Source: an uncultured Lachnospiraceae bacterium (GTDB lineage Bacteria > Bacillota > Clostridia > Lachnospirales > Lachnospiraceae). From it: a stretch of DNA of 64,000 nucleotides. The DNA lies in assembly GCA_934294885.1 (NCBI GenBank), contig CAKRAK010000001.1, positions 124,001 to 188,000 of the forward strand, read 5' to 3'. The notes under the pieces were generated by a model. It did not search any database, had not been told where the DNA came from, and saw only the letters and a list, made by a program, of their open reading frames with translations. Made by a program: the position numbers and the translations under genes. Shown piece after piece: positions 33,801-42,797 of this stretch (its first letter is position 1; every line of letters begins with the position of its first letter).

Positions 33801-36205
33801 TAAGAAACACTTGCAGAATATACTACACTTCCTTCTGCACTGCAGGTTGCTTCTTTTGTCTTCTTTGTAACAGTTGCAGCGCCTGATTGCAGCTTTGCGT
33901 TACATACATTACAAGTAACCTCATACGTACAGGTCTCATAATCATCGCTCCATGTAAAGTTAACCAACGGATCATGTTCGAGCATTGGAGTTTCGATTGT
34001 TTTGTTTTCTGCCTGATAAGTCTGTCCTTCATAGGTTACACTTGCAGAATACACTTTTTTACCCTTGCTTGAACAGGTTGGCTCTGTAACTTCCTTTGTT
34101 ACCTTTGCCTGTCCGTTTTCCAAAGGGGTATTACATACAGAACAGGTAATCTCATAGGTACAGGTTTCATAATCATCGCTCCATGTAAATTCTACCTTTG
34201 GCGTATGTTTACCCGGTTCTATGATTGCTGTATAGGTATCCTTGTATTCCTTATTATCATAAGTATAGGTTGCCGTATAAACAATGCTGCCGGCTGTATC
34301 ACAGCTGGTTGCAGTTGTCTGTTTACTTACCTTTGCCGTACCGGATGCTATCGTGTTACCACAGGTACTGCATGTCACCTTGCAGGTAGCACTTTCGTGG
34401 TCACTACTCCATACAAAGTCTGCCTTTGGTTTATGACCAACAGCAGGTATGGTTTCTACATATGGTTCTGCTTTATAGGTTGTACCGTTATAGGTTACAC
34501 TTGCAGAATAAATTGTCTTTCCTGTCTCTTCGCAGGATGCCGGTGTTGTCTCTTTTGTAGCGGCTACCGTTCCTGTCTTAATAACCTTCTTGCAACTGTC
34601 ACAGGTAAGCGTATACGTGCTGCTTGCATGATCACTGCGCCACTTAAAGGCTGCAGTTAAAGTATCATGACTGCACACAGTCTCACCGGTTACAGTTAAA
34701 GTTGCCGGTGTTGCTGATAAATAAGCATACCGGGAGGTTGCCTCTTTTCCAACATCTGCAATAATCGCATAATAACTGCCGGAATCTTCCACCGTCAAAT
34801 TCTTAAGATTAAAATATGCATAAGAAGTATCTGAATTTGTCTGGTCATATTCCGAACTTGACGTATCATAAATGGTTGCCCCTCCTGTGGAATCAGGGAA
34901 ACGGCATAACCATGTTCCAAGCTTTGATGAAAAATATCTTGTGATATAAATAATAGTTGACTCTCCAACCTTTGCACTGGTTGGTTTTGCATTTACCGCA
35001 ACACTGGAACAGTCATTGCTTTTTGCATATGACATGGTAACGGTCGTAGATGCCAGGTTATTGGAATCTGTAATTCCCGATGGTACCGCTGCAATTGTAT
35101 TTTCAAATGAACCGTTGTTTGAGTTGTAAACCCATGCTCCGGCTGTATCTACGTCAATGGTATCTCCAAGATCTGTTACAATACATGCCTTATGAGGTAA
35201 GATTGCCGCTAATTTGGTTAAACTGTCTGCGGTAATCATAGAAGCAGGCACATACAGCTTCCGGGCAAAGCCATAAACCGCAGATATATTACCGGTGCTG
35301 CGAACATCCAATGTTACATTTTTTCCCATCAAATAAGCATTTCTGGAATCTGCCGCCTGAGACTTATTATAACATAAGAAAATATATTCACCGGTCTCAT
35401 TCGTTGCCGCACTGGAAATACTGTATGTATCAGAAAGTGAATCCGGTGATGTATGACTGGTACTTTGGGAATCATACTTTAAGGTTGAAGAATATGCTCC
35501 GGATGCATCCTGGCTTAACAAATAACCTAAACGGACATTTCTGGTTCCATCTGCCGTTGTCTTTAATTTGTAAGACTCTCCCGGCTTTACCTGCGCCGGT
35601 TCAAACACTGCGGAATAATTCTTACAGGTAGCATTATAAGCACATTTGATGGATACCTCTCTTGCAGCATCTGAAGAATTACCGCTGATGGATGAAATAT
35701 CAACAGTTGCCTTAATCAAGCTTCCTTCATACTCATCAATTACAGCATTCCATTTTGAAACAGCTACTGTCTGTGTTGTGCCGTCACTTAAAGCAACGGT
35801 TGCTGTCTTTGGCATGGTTGCGGCGATCTTGTCTAACATCGTCTGATCACCTACAACACCTGTCGGAACATATACATTCTTATATGGTCCGTAAACGGCA
35901 TCAACAGATTTTTCTACAGATGTATCCTTCGGTATGGAAATCTCCTGCATATCAGAAGCATTTTCCGGTGAAACGCCTTCTGTCACATCCTCTGTCGTTA
36001 CCTCCTCAGATACCGCTTCTACAACAGACTCCTGTGTAGCGGCATCCTCTGCTTGTGCAGGCTCTGCATCGGTGTCGGTACTTTCTACTGCGTATTCATC
36101 TACACCCTGCAAACCTCCTGCCTGAACATTCATGGCAAATACTTCATTGAAGGCAAGTGCTGCCACCATTAGAAAAGCAAGCCATCTTTTTCGATTCCTT
36201 TTCAT
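30830..36205 (-). CDS. Giant secreted repeat protein (Cys-module array + InlB-type repeats)
   Basis: A 1791-residue adhesin-like protein. A signal peptide (1-29) is followed by an acidic Thr/Glu region and about 400 residues with Ig-like features (LTVEDSGSYYAIIADVG). Eight tandem modules of about 75 residues then follow (roughly 32820-34685), each with FxWSxDxxxxxY-type text, a CxxC pair, TCxxxG and YxAxVxYNGxxYK. A short ninth Cys unit precedes eight InlB/Flg_new repeats ending AKWIKK. No catalytic domain or wall-sorting signal is visible. The gene starts 12 bases after the CDP-glycerol-transferase-like gene with its own AGGAGGG site, so it probably shares the flippase/transferase transcript. 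It may be a stalk or adhesin for polymer or host glycans. Confidence 0.82.
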   Translation of the reverse strand: MKRNRKRWLAFLMVAALAFNEVFAMNVQAGGLQGVDEYAVESTDTDAEPAQAEDAATQESVVEAVSEEVTTEDVTEGVSPENASDMQEISIPKDTSVEKSVDAVYGPYKNVYVPTGVVGDQTMLDKIAATMPKTATVALSDGTTQTVAVSKWNAVIDEYEGSLIKATVDISSISGNSSDAAREVSIKCAYNATCKNYSAVFEPAQVKPGESYKLKTTADGTRNVRLGYLLSQDASGAYSSTLKYDSQSTSHTSPDSLSDTYSISSAATNETGEYIFLCYNKSQAADSRNAYLMGKNVTLDVRSTGNISAVYGFARKLYVPASMITADSLTKLAAILPHKACIVTDLGDTIDVDTAGAWVYNSNNGSFENTIAAVPSGITDSNNLASTTVTMSYAKSNDCSSVAVNAKPTSAKVGESTIIYITRYFSSKLGTWLCRFPDSTGGATIYDTSSSEYDQTNSDTSYAYFNLKNLTVEDSGSYYAIIADVGKEATSRYAYLSATPATLTVTGETVCSHDTLTAAFKWRSDHASSTYTLTCDSCKKVIKTGTVAATKETTPASCEETGKTIYSASVTYNGTTYKAEPYVETIPAVGHKPKADFVWSSDHESATCKVTCSTCGNTIASGTAKVSKQTTATSCDTAGSIVYTATYTYDNKEYKDTYTAIIEPGKHTPKVEFTWSDDYETCTYEITCSVCNTPLENGQAKVTKEVTEPTCSSKGKKVYSASVTYEGQTYQAENKTIETPMLEHDPLVNFTWSDDYETCTYEVTCNVCNAKLQSGAATVTKKTKEATCSAEGSVVYSASVSYNGKVSKSSKTKILPMLSHTLKVDFTWSDDYETCTYKVHCDVCGKTLEEAAADVSSEVVKPSTCTVEGTKTATAMVTYNDEVYKDTKTIKLPLIAHTPAASFNWNTENKTCTYTIRCSVCEQVLASGSATVTDETSPATCTTEGQTLYTAKAEYKGKEFTDTYTKLIPTTSHKGVVTGLTWNSTHESCSYKVICSECNQQIDQGVVTATKTVNEATCAKEGSIVYTAELTYGGQTYEAEPFTEVLPKLAHKVIVTGEKWSEDHKTCTITLGCSVCKDDNIYTETVDSDAAKIVESTCIRAGSITYVAKLEYNGGEYSATPYVENLEKLPHNYVDGEAQAATYRMEGHTAGSACSVCGQAELASNSIPSKVFTVNYSRNGATSGSMSSQTDLHYSVGGKLTKCGFQKTSYEFAGWNTKSDGTGIFLDDEADIQDEDLISIVEDNDGSVTLYAQWKKIQCNVTYVLDGGENAAANKTSYQKDELPAALENPAKKGYVFAGWYTDSAYTNQISSITDVEQDITLYARWTEKTYRITYAGNNATSGSMSEQQVNYTDKGNLNANGYERLGYLFVGWNSKMDGSGIAVADQTAVATVIEKVEAYGDDNHITLYAQWRRDAINIFYELNNGTNDASNPTEFTNEAITLKAGVRSGYSFLGWYADSAYKTKVTEITSENVNEILNEDGNISLYAKWTANKFHLKFEGNYATSGSMSDFTGTYKEGTKIPANTYKRTGYYFVGWNGSDGKFYKNEAEIAPLAVSESGQVITLRANWKLYNYKLTYVLNGGTNNVDNPSTYTYKTETFTLRYPKKRGYTFGGWYTDQACKKKITQIKKGSVGSKKLYAKWTPTKYKLTYVLNGGTNNKKNPASYTVTTTSFSFKAPTRKGYTFQGWYTDASFKTRTYQVKKGTIGNKTLYAKWSLTKYKVKYVLNGGTNNSKNPTTYTIYTSTVALKNPKRNGYRFAGWYSDSKYTKRVYQIKKGSTGNRTLYAKWIKK

Positions 36206-36217
36206 TGTAACCCTCCT

Positions 36218-37528
36218 TTAATGATAAAAATCTTTTTCTATTTCTTTTATGATTCGTTTGGCAACATGTCCAATATCCGGACCAAAAAGTTCATTTATCA
36301 GCTGTAACCGTTCTTCCTTTTTCGGATCTTCTCCCTTCCTCATCATTTCTAATGCTTCATATAACTCCTGTTGATTATTTACAACATAGGAAATATCCAA
36401 AATGCGTTTAAAGAAATCCAGATATTCCTGCTGGTCATGCTCTGTTTTACAGAATATAATCGGTTTGCCCGTAACAAAATATTCTACAATAATAGACGAT
36501 AAATCCGTCACAAGAAATCCGGAATTCCAAAATGTATATCCATAGCTTCTGTCCGTATCCAATGCCACATTCTCCATGTCACGACATTGATTTCGAAACT
36601 GCTCTACTTCTTCCTTTGTCATCTTCCCAACCTTCAAAAAATTATCCAGTGCCATAGGATGGGGTCTGAATAACAGGTCTACATCACCATGCTCCTTAGC
36701 GTATTGAAACAGGAAATCCTTGTATCGGAAAAAGTTACTTCCACCAATCTTCTCATCTAAGGTCCAGCGGGGTGTCCACATCCCTTTAACATTATTATGT
36801 AAACCATCCCACGCACCGGTCTTAACATTCTTTGACTTAACAAAATCATCCATTACAACCGGTCCATAGTTTTCCACACGCTGGAATCCTTCTGCCTGAC
36901 CTTTTCCAAACTGCTCTAAACCGTATTTTCTTTCTTCCTCCACCTGAGCAAAGGAAAAATAAATGTTCCGGTAGAATCTTCTTGGTCTGGTCTCCTTTAG
37001 CAGATTCATAGTTGTAGGGATTCCATAAGTAGAAATGCAAAGCTTTGTAAAATTCACTGTTGTTTTTGTCTGAAAATTCAAAGGCAGATATGCATCATAA
37101 GGCTGCCCGTAGAATAAATAATCCAATTCCAATGTCTGCAAATCCAGATAATCACCCTGATTGTTCATTACATTCCATGGACCGTCCCCAACTCGTCCAT
37201 CCAGACAATCATATCCCTCTTTACAGAACCATTCATAAGTACTTCCGGTATTCTCATCAAAGGGATCCGGTACACAGATAATGGATATGTCCATTCCCGC
37301 TTCCAAAACCGCATCATATAAAGCCCGGTTCTTGTTCCATATATTGGGATCCTGTACAAGAAATCCGATGTGAATCTTTTTGGAGGTATCATGTTCTTTC
37401 TCATGGATTGCCTTTAGCTTCTTTAATGCTTTTTTCGTTCCAAAATGATCCTCCACCTTCAAAAAGGACTCCCCTGCAAACCGTACCACAGGATTTTTAT
37501 TTAATTTACGATATAATTGTACTAACAT
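36218..37528 (-). CDS. CDP-glycerol glycerophosphotransferase-family protein
   Basis: A 436-residue protein with features of the PF04464 family, which adds glycerol phosphate from CDP-glycerol to teichoic-acid-like or capsular polymers on the cytoplasmic membrane face. Marks are IHIGFLVQDPNIWNKNRALYD at the start of the first Rossmann half, LLFRPHPMALDNF, and TDLSSIIVEYFVTGKPIIF near residue 360. It begins one base after the flippase stop, so the two are coupled. No CDP-glycerol-making gene (TagD-like) is in the window. A different polyol-phosphate donor is possible. Confidence 0.8.
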   Translation of the reverse strand: MLVQLYRKLNKNPVVRFAGESFLKVEDHFGTKKALKKLKAIHEKEHDTSKKIHIGFLVQDPNIWNKNRALYDAVLEAGMDISIICVPDPFDENTGSTYEWFCKEGYDCLDGRVGDGPWNVMNNQGDYLDLQTLELDYLFYGQPYDAYLPLNFQTKTTVNFTKLCISTYGIPTTMNLLKETRPRRFYRNIYFSFAQVEEERKYGLEQFGKGQAEGFQRVENYGPVVMDDFVKSKNVKTGAWDGLHNNVKGMWTPRWTLDEKIGGSNFFRYKDFLFQYAKEHGDVDLLFRPHPMALDNFLKVGKMTKEEVEQFRNQCRDMENVALDTDRSYGYTFWNSGFLVTDLSSIIVEYFVTGKPIIFCKTEHDQQEYLDFFKRILDISYVVNNQQELYEALEMMRKGEDPKKEERLQLINELFGPDIGHVAKRIIKEIEKDFYH

Positions 37529-37529
37529 T

Positions 37530-39005
37530 CTATTCTCCCTTAAAACTCATAAGTGACTTCACAAATCCCATCAGCTTCTTACGGAATATAACAGTAAGGA
37601 GCAGCAATACAAAAATCAATCCATACCGGATATATGGATTCATATATGTAATCATAATAAGCGAAGCTACTATCAGAAAACCAATACCAAAACGAAGCTG
37701 GAAGCCAAAATCAATATATTGCTTTTCGTCCATATCGTGCTCCCTGCACACCCGTCTTGCTCCGATATAAAGCATAATCCAGAACAAAATAAAGGAAATC
37801 AAGGTTGTATAACCGCTTACATAGTAGCCAAATACCGGTATTCCGATATAGTTCAATCCAATATTGGTAAGGGCACTTACAATAGTTGCCACAACCAAAG
37901 CCTTTTTTTCTTCATAATAAAAATCAATATTACAGGTAATGTCGGTATAGAAGGAAAACAAAAGACTGGCTGCAACCGGTGGAATGATCCAGATTGCCTC
38001 GTAGTATTTTTTACCTCCTAAAAACAAGATTAACTCCGGAGCCACTAATATTAATAAAATTAACATCACCGCCACTCCTATAATCAGCTTCCGTACAACC
38101 GAACCTACATCTGTACCGTCATTTTTCTTAATCTGACGATACAGCCATGGAACAAAGGCATTATTCACTGCATTGATAATAAAGGTCAGCAAAAATGCCA
38201 CACTGTAACATAAACCGTAAATTCCTGCCTTGTCATCTCCAACCATTTTAGAAATCATAATACGGTCAGAGGTATTAAATATAATCTGAGAAAGATAATA
38301 AGGAATCAACGGCAGATTAAAAGACAATGCATATTTCCAAAATTCTTTCTTTGCAAGAACCTTTCCCTTGTACAGATTATGGATATACAATACTCCGGCA
38401 ATTACAATCTCCACACATGCCATACTGATAATTCTGGCAATTCCCTTTTCCGATGCATTGGTAACTGCGATAAAACCAACCAGAGGAATCAAAAAAGAGG
38501 ATAAGGTTGTTACGATAATCATGGGAACATACTTAAAATCAAACCTCTTGTTCCCCATCCATATTCCTGTTACAAACTGGGCTAAAATGTGAATCAGCAT
38601 AATAACGGTAATTCCATTGGGCAGACGAAACAGTTGGTTCCAAAAGGACGGAATCAACAGATAAATCCCTATGGCAATCAAGGTAGTTACCGTTACTAAG
38701 GATTGAATGGATGCAATGTACTGGTCTCTTCTTCCTTCAAACTTAACCTGTGCCGTGTTAAAAGAACCATATTGCAGATTAAAGGTTGTAAAGATACAGA
38801 TGATTCCCATCCAGGATGTATAAACCGTAACCTGTCCATATTGTTGTGTTGACATCAAGCGGGTAAAAATCGGTGTAACAAAAAAGGAAATTCCATTCTG
38901 AATCACCGAACAGATTACAAACCACATGGATGCCTTTACCGGAAGTGCCAGTTCTTTATATTTCTTTTTATATGCCTGAAGCATTGCTGTAACTTTTCCC
39001 ATCAT
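37530..39005 (-). CDS. Polysaccharide/oligosaccharide flippase (Wzx-like)
   Basis: A 491-residue membrane protein of the MOP superfamily with about 14 predicted spans. It begins LPVKASMWFVICSVIQNGISFFVTPIFTRLMSTQQYG, a typical Wzx start, and later has FNLPLIPYYLSQIIFNTSDRIMISKMVG. It should move lipid-linked repeat units across the membrane. It leads a unit with the CDP-glycerol-transferase-like gene and the 1791-residue surface protein. A second, different flippase lies at 55023-56420, so two polymers, or two steps, may be served. Confidence 0.88.
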   Translation of the reverse strand: MMGKVTAMLQAYKKKYKELALPVKASMWFVICSVIQNGISFFVTPIFTRLMSTQQYGQVTVYTSWMGIICIFTTFNLQYGSFNTAQVKFEGRRDQYIASIQSLVTVTTLIAIGIYLLIPSFWNQLFRLPNGITVIMLIHILAQFVTGIWMGNKRFDFKYVPMIIVTTLSSFLIPLVGFIAVTNASEKGIARIISMACVEIVIAGVLYIHNLYKGKVLAKKEFWKYALSFNLPLIPYYLSQIIFNTSDRIMISKMVGDDKAGIYGLCYSVAFLLTFIINAVNNAFVPWLYRQIKKNDGTDVGSVVRKLIIGVAVMLILLILVAPELILFLGGKKYYEAIWIIPPVAASLLFSFYTDITCNIDFYYEEKKALVVATIVSALTNIGLNYIGIPVFGYYVSGYTTLISFILFWIMLYIGARRVCREHDMDEKQYIDFGFQLRFGIGFLIVASLIMITYMNPYIRYGLIFVLLLLTVIFRKKLMGFVKSLMSFKGE

Positions 39006-39037
39006 TTACTTTCCCAAAACAAAAAATCAATACTTAC

Positions 39038-39066
39038 ATTATATATAATTTTGCGGGTTAAGTCCA
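39038..39066 (-). promoter_or_regulatory. Promoter for the flippase operon
   Basis: TGGACT, 17 bases, TATAAT on the minus strand, starting directly after the GH5 terminator. Confidence 0.58.
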
Positions 39067-39067
39067 C

Positions 39068-39109
39068 AAAAAAGTGCTATGTTAACGGTGGTTAACATAA
39101 CACTTTTTT
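39068..39109 (-). terminator. Terminator after the GH5 cellulase gene
   Basis: A long stem, AAAAAAGTG-TATGTTAAC with its complement, around GGTG and with one mismatch, lies 6 bases after the stop codon. A and T flanks make it usable both ways. Confidence 0.88.
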
Positions 39110-39114
39110 CCTGT

Positions 39115-40878
39115 TTAGTTACCGATTCTGCCCTCTGCTTTTCCTGTTTTGATATAGTGCATGTAATATTTTTTCATAGCATTACCGTATTTCTTTTTCA
39201 AATACGGATACCGATTTCTGTAACGATATGGATTGAATTCCGAGCTGCCCTGTTTGCCGGATTTCATACCATAATTTACAAAATGAGCGATATACCGGGC
39301 ATCGTCGTAACCGAATTTTTTCTTTAGTTCCGGATATTTATTTGCATAATATCCCACCTTATATACATCTGAGTATTTCACACCCTTGTAATAGGTAAGT
39401 CCACCCTGCATCGTATTCACACCGGTTGCAATTCTTCCTTCTTTTTTACCACAGTTAATATAATGCAGATAATACTTTGGCAGATCGTTCTTATACAGTT
39501 TTCTCAAATCATAATATTTGTTGGCATATGACTGCACCTGGAAGGAAGCCTTTCCCTGACGACCGGCTTTCATTCCATATAAAACAAACTGCTTCAAAGC
39601 ACCTCTTTTATCATTGGCATACCGCTGCTTAATATCAGCATACCGGTTACAATAATAATCAAAATCATAAACTGCACTGTAATCCACGCCATTATACATG
39701 TTCGGATTCATACGCTCCATCTCTGCATCATACATTGGTCTGACTGTATTCACAAACCAGACACCCGCAGTGGACAAATCTTTGTTTTTCCAGCTGTTCA
39801 GCTTTGTGCAGGATGCTTTCAGCAAGGATGAGGATTCGTTATTATTTGACAAATTCCAGCAGGCAAAGCTGATCTTATAGCTTTTTAATAATTTCATCCA
39901 GCTGTTGGCATTTTGTAAATCAATGTTTCCGTTACCACTGGCATCACTAACACCAAACTCCGAACAGAAAATCGGAAGTCCTTTATTATGGGCATAGGTT
40001 ACATTGGACTGAATATCTCCGTAGTGGGTTGCGGCATAAAAATGAATGGCATATAATACATTCTTTGCCAATCCGGTTCCTGTTCCTCCAACCTCATTTG
40101 CCCGGATTGGATTATCCGCTGCACTGGAATCACTCCAGGTCGGAAGCTGAGACCACTGAGGAGTTCCCACAATTATCAACGCATCCGCATCATAGGTACG
40201 GATGATTTTAATAATGGAAACTGCATAGGATTTTACAACCTGCCAGTTTACACCGTTTGGCTCATTACATATCTCAAAGATAACATTTTTATAATCCTTA
40301 TATTTTGCAGCATAGGTTCTAAAAAATGTCTTTGCCTGACTTTGATAAGTCTGAGGATTACCGTCACTTAATATATGCCAGTCAATGATAACGTACATTC
40401 CAAGCTTTGTTGCGTATGTAACAGCGTTCTTAATGGTTGCATCCATAGATGCCGCATTACCCTGACAATATCCGTTTTCCGCTGTATATACCGGAATTCG
40501 AATCAGATTAACACCCCATTCATCCCTTAAGATCTGAAAAGATTTCAGGTTTACATAATTCTTAAATGCTGTGTTGCTTCCATTGGTATGCTGAATACCG
40601 TGAAGACTGACACCTCGTAATTGAACCGTCTTTCCTCTGGAATCTACAATATTAGTACCCTTTACAGATAATTTTCCATGCATCTGTAACGGTGTCTTCT
40701 GACAGGTATACCGGTTCACATCTCCTGTAAGCGTATAATTGCATGTCAGTTTTTCCTCTGTCATATCAGTTGTTGAATCCGTCAATTCCGCCGCCGATAC
40801 ACTTTGTCCCGGAAACAGCATCATACTTACAAATAAAACCAATGCTGCCACCACGGAAAGAAACTTTTCTCTTCTCAT
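39115..40878 (-). CDS. Secreted GH5 endoglucanase with two surface-repeat modules
   Basis: A 587-residue extracellular cellulase. A signal peptide (1-30) and short linker precede a GH5 catalytic domain (about 62-385) with LRGVSLHGIQ, IIDWHILSDGNP (H168), acid/base E206 in FEICNEPNG, H279 in IHFYAATHYG and nucleophile E307 in CSEFGVSD. The C-terminal 190 residues are two ~100-residue modules starting YNGVDYSAVYDFDYY and holding GMKxGRQG and LHYINxGKKEGR. The same modules occur in the next two genes. Activity on beta-1,4-glucan is expected from the family. No dockerin is present; the modules probably hold the enzyme in the envelope. Confidence 0.93.
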   Translation of the reverse strand: MRREKFLSVVAALVLFVSMMLFPGQSVSAAELTDSTTDMTEEKLTCNYTLTGDVNRYTCQKTPLQMHGKLSVKGTNIVDSRGKTVQLRGVSLHGIQHTNGSNTAFKNYVNLKSFQILRDEWGVNLIRIPVYTAENGYCQGNAASMDATIKNAVTYATKLGMYVIIDWHILSDGNPQTYQSQAKTFFRTYAAKYKDYKNVIFEICNEPNGVNWQVVKSYAVSIIKIIRTYDADALIIVGTPQWSQLPTWSDSSAADNPIRANEVGGTGTGLAKNVLYAIHFYAATHYGDIQSNVTYAHNKGLPIFCSEFGVSDASGNGNIDLQNANSWMKLLKSYKISFACWNLSNNNESSSLLKASCTKLNSWKNKDLSTAGVWFVNTVRPMYDAEMERMNPNMYNGVDYSAVYDFDYYCNRYADIKQRYANDKRGALKQFVLYGMKAGRQGKASFQVQSYANKYYDLRKLYKNDLPKYYLHYINCGKKEGRIATGVNTMQGGLTYYKGVKYSDVYKVGYYANKYPELKKKFGYDDARYIAHFVNYGMKSGKQGSSEFNPYRYRNRYPYLKKKYGNAMKKYYMHYIKTGKAEGRIGN

Positions 40879-40915
40879 AATACCCCTCCCATTCTCTTAC
40901 TGCATTATAAGAGTC

Positions 40916-40944
40916 ATTATACCGATTCTGCCGGGAATTGACAA
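40916..40944 (-). promoter_or_regulatory. Strong sigma-A promoter for the GH5 gene
   Basis: TTGTCA, exactly 17 bases, perfect TATAAT on the minus strand, ending 37 bases before the start codon. Confidence 0.8.
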
Positions 40945-40969
40945 GCCATGTCTGCTGATTCCCACTATG

Positions 40970-41004
40970 AAAAAAAGAGCACACCCCCGGGGTGTACTCT
41001 TTTT
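40970..41004 (-). terminator. Terminator after the CAP-domain gene
   Basis: AGAG-ACACCCC pairs with GGGGTGT-CTCT around a single C, with A and T runs outside, 5 bases after the stop codon. Confidence 0.85.
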
Positions 41005-41009
41005 AATCT

Positions 41010-42695
41010 TTAATTTCCAATTCGGCCTTCTGCTCTTCCGGTTGTCATATAGTGATAATAGTATTTTTTCAAATCATCCCCATATTTTTTTCTCAAATAG
41101 CTATACCGGCTTCTGTATTTGTATACGTAGAATTCTTTATTGCCTCTTCTTCCTTCCTTCATTCCTTCTCTCACAAAATGTGCAATATAACGCTCATCAT
41201 CAAATCCGTACCGGATTTTTAGCGCTGAATACCGATTTGCGTAGTAACCTACATCAAATACAGCGGAATAATCGGTTCCGTTATAGACTGTAACACCATT
41301 TCTCATGGTTTTGATACCGGTTGCGACTCTGTTCTTTGCTTTTCCTTCTGAAATATAATCATAATAGTATTTTTTCAGATTATTCTTATACTTCTTTCTC
41401 AAAGCCGAATAATAATTGGCATAGGAATTCACATCAAAGGAAGCACTTGCCTGATCTCCCTTTGCCATTCCTGTTTTTACAAAATACTCTAATGCACCAA
41501 GATCATCATCCTTATATTTTTCGGCAACGGTTTCATTATGGGCAACATAATAGTTATAATCATATACATCCTTATAATCTACCTTGCCGTACACCGTAAT
41601 ATATCCAATCAGATCACACTTTGTTTTACCGTTTCTGCCCTCCTTTTTCCCGTTATTAATATAATGCATATAATAAGCAGGCAGATCATTTCCAAAGGCG
41701 GTTCTTAGATCAACATATCGATTTTTATAATATTTGACATTAAAGGATGCACTTGCCTGACGACCCTCCTTCATACCGTGACGAACAAAATGAGCCAAAA
41801 CCTTATCCGGGTCATTGCCGTATCTTTTCTCAATCCAAGGATATTTTTTAATATAGTAGCTGTAATCATAAACAGCACTGTAATCAACGCCACCATATAC
41901 AGTCGGTCCACTGATGGTATATCCGTCACCATCCTGATAAATATTTACATCCACTCTGTCACCAAAGCACTGAACCCAGTAATACAGGTACTTTGAACCT
42001 GGTACATAATAGCAGGCAATTCCCACACTTGCATAATCATCATTTAAAATGGTTGCTTTATGTGCCGAATCTGCCATCCATGCGCTCATTACAGAACTGG
42101 CAGAAGAATATCCCTGTGCGATATTCTCACCCATAGAAATCTGAACACCCGGAAAGGCTGTAAAACAACCTCTTCCATCCGGTCTGATATGGGAAAACTG
42201 CTCTAACAGTTCAGAAGAACGAACCTGTGCTGCCTTATACAGATTCAAATCCATGGAGATTCTTTTTTTACCGGCACTCTGTCTGTTTTTGTTAATGAGG
42301 GAAAGTACCTCAAAGGCCTTCTTTACATCATAGGTACCCTCTAAGTCTTTGGAATCGGCAGACTCTTCTGTCTGTAAAACATCCTCTTCTGTATCCGCAT
42401 CAGAAGCATTTACACTGATTTCATCCACAGCGTCCGTCTGAACCTCATTCACCGTACTGTCAGTATCCGTTGTTTCATCCGGTGACGTTTCTGTCGTTTC
42501 CCCGGTTGTCTCTTCCGTAGAGGCAGCTTCCTCTGTCTCTCCCTGTGATACGTCATAATCTATGTTGGTATTTTCCGAAATCTCTTCTGCCGCATTTGCA
42601 GCAACAGAAGCTTCCGGCATTATCAGCATACCTAATATCAAACTGCTACACAAAAAAACAGCCGCTGTTTTCTTTGCAATTCTTTTTATCTTCAT
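41010..42695 (-). CDS. Secreted CAP-domain protein with three surface-repeat modules
   Basis: A 561-residue secreted protein with a signal peptide (about 1-36), a Thr/Glu/Asp-rich linker to residue 120, and a CAP/SCP domain (about 125-250) with H169 in FSHIRPDG, E190 in MGENIAQGYSS and H212 in AHKATILN, the usual CAP site residues. Three ~100-residue modules of the GH5/amidase type follow (from about residue 262), ending EGRIGN exactly as in the GH5 enzyme. Bacterial CAP proteins are abundant in Clostridia and their activity is mostly unknown. It has its own promoter and terminator. Confidence 0.87.
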   Translation of the reverse strand: MKIKRIAKKTAAVFLCSSLILGMLIMPEASVAANAAEEISENTNIDYDVSQGETEEAASTEETTGETTETSPDETTDTDSTVNEVQTDAVDEISVNASDADTEEDVLQTEESADSKDLEGTYDVKKAFEVLSLINKNRQSAGKKRISMDLNLYKAAQVRSSELLEQFSHIRPDGRGCFTAFPGVQISMGENIAQGYSSASSVMSAWMADSAHKATILNDDYASVGIACYYVPGSKYLYYWVQCFGDRVDVNIYQDGDGYTISGPTVYGGVDYSAVYDYSYYIKKYPWIEKRYGNDPDKVLAHFVRHGMKEGRQASASFNVKYYKNRYVDLRTAFGNDLPAYYMHYINNGKKEGRNGKTKCDLIGYITVYGKVDYKDVYDYNYYVAHNETVAEKYKDDDLGALEYFVKTGMAKGDQASASFDVNSYANYYSALRKKYKNNLKKYYYDYISEGKAKNRVATGIKTMRNGVTVYNGTDYSAVFDVGYYANRYSALKIRYGFDDERYIAHFVREGMKEGRRGNKEFYVYKYRSRYSYLRKKYGDDLKKYYYHYMTTGRAEGRIGN

Positions 42696-42724
42696 TCTGT
42701 TTCCTCCTTTGCATATCCTTTACT

Positions 42725-42753
42725 ATTCTATATAGATAGTACAAAAAAGTAAA
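42725..42753 (-). promoter_or_regulatory. Possible promoter for the CAP-domain gene
   Basis: TTTACT, 17 bases, TAGAAT on the minus strand; a fair but not strong match. Confidence 0.45.
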
Positions 42754-42763
42754 GTGTAAATTG

Positions 42764-42790
42764 CAAAAAAACGGAGGTCAAAGCCTCCGT
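42764..42790 (-). terminator. Terminator after the amidase gene
   Basis: ACGGAGG pairs with CCTCCGT around 6 bases, and seven T follow on the minus strand, 7 bases after the stop codon. Confidence 0.88.
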
Positions 42791-42797
42791 CTTCCTT

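Noticed and set aside
40739..41293. 184-codon plus-strand frame spanning the GH5-CAP gap
   Set aside because: It runs against both genes and through a terminator and promoter, with no ribosome site or recognisable domain.
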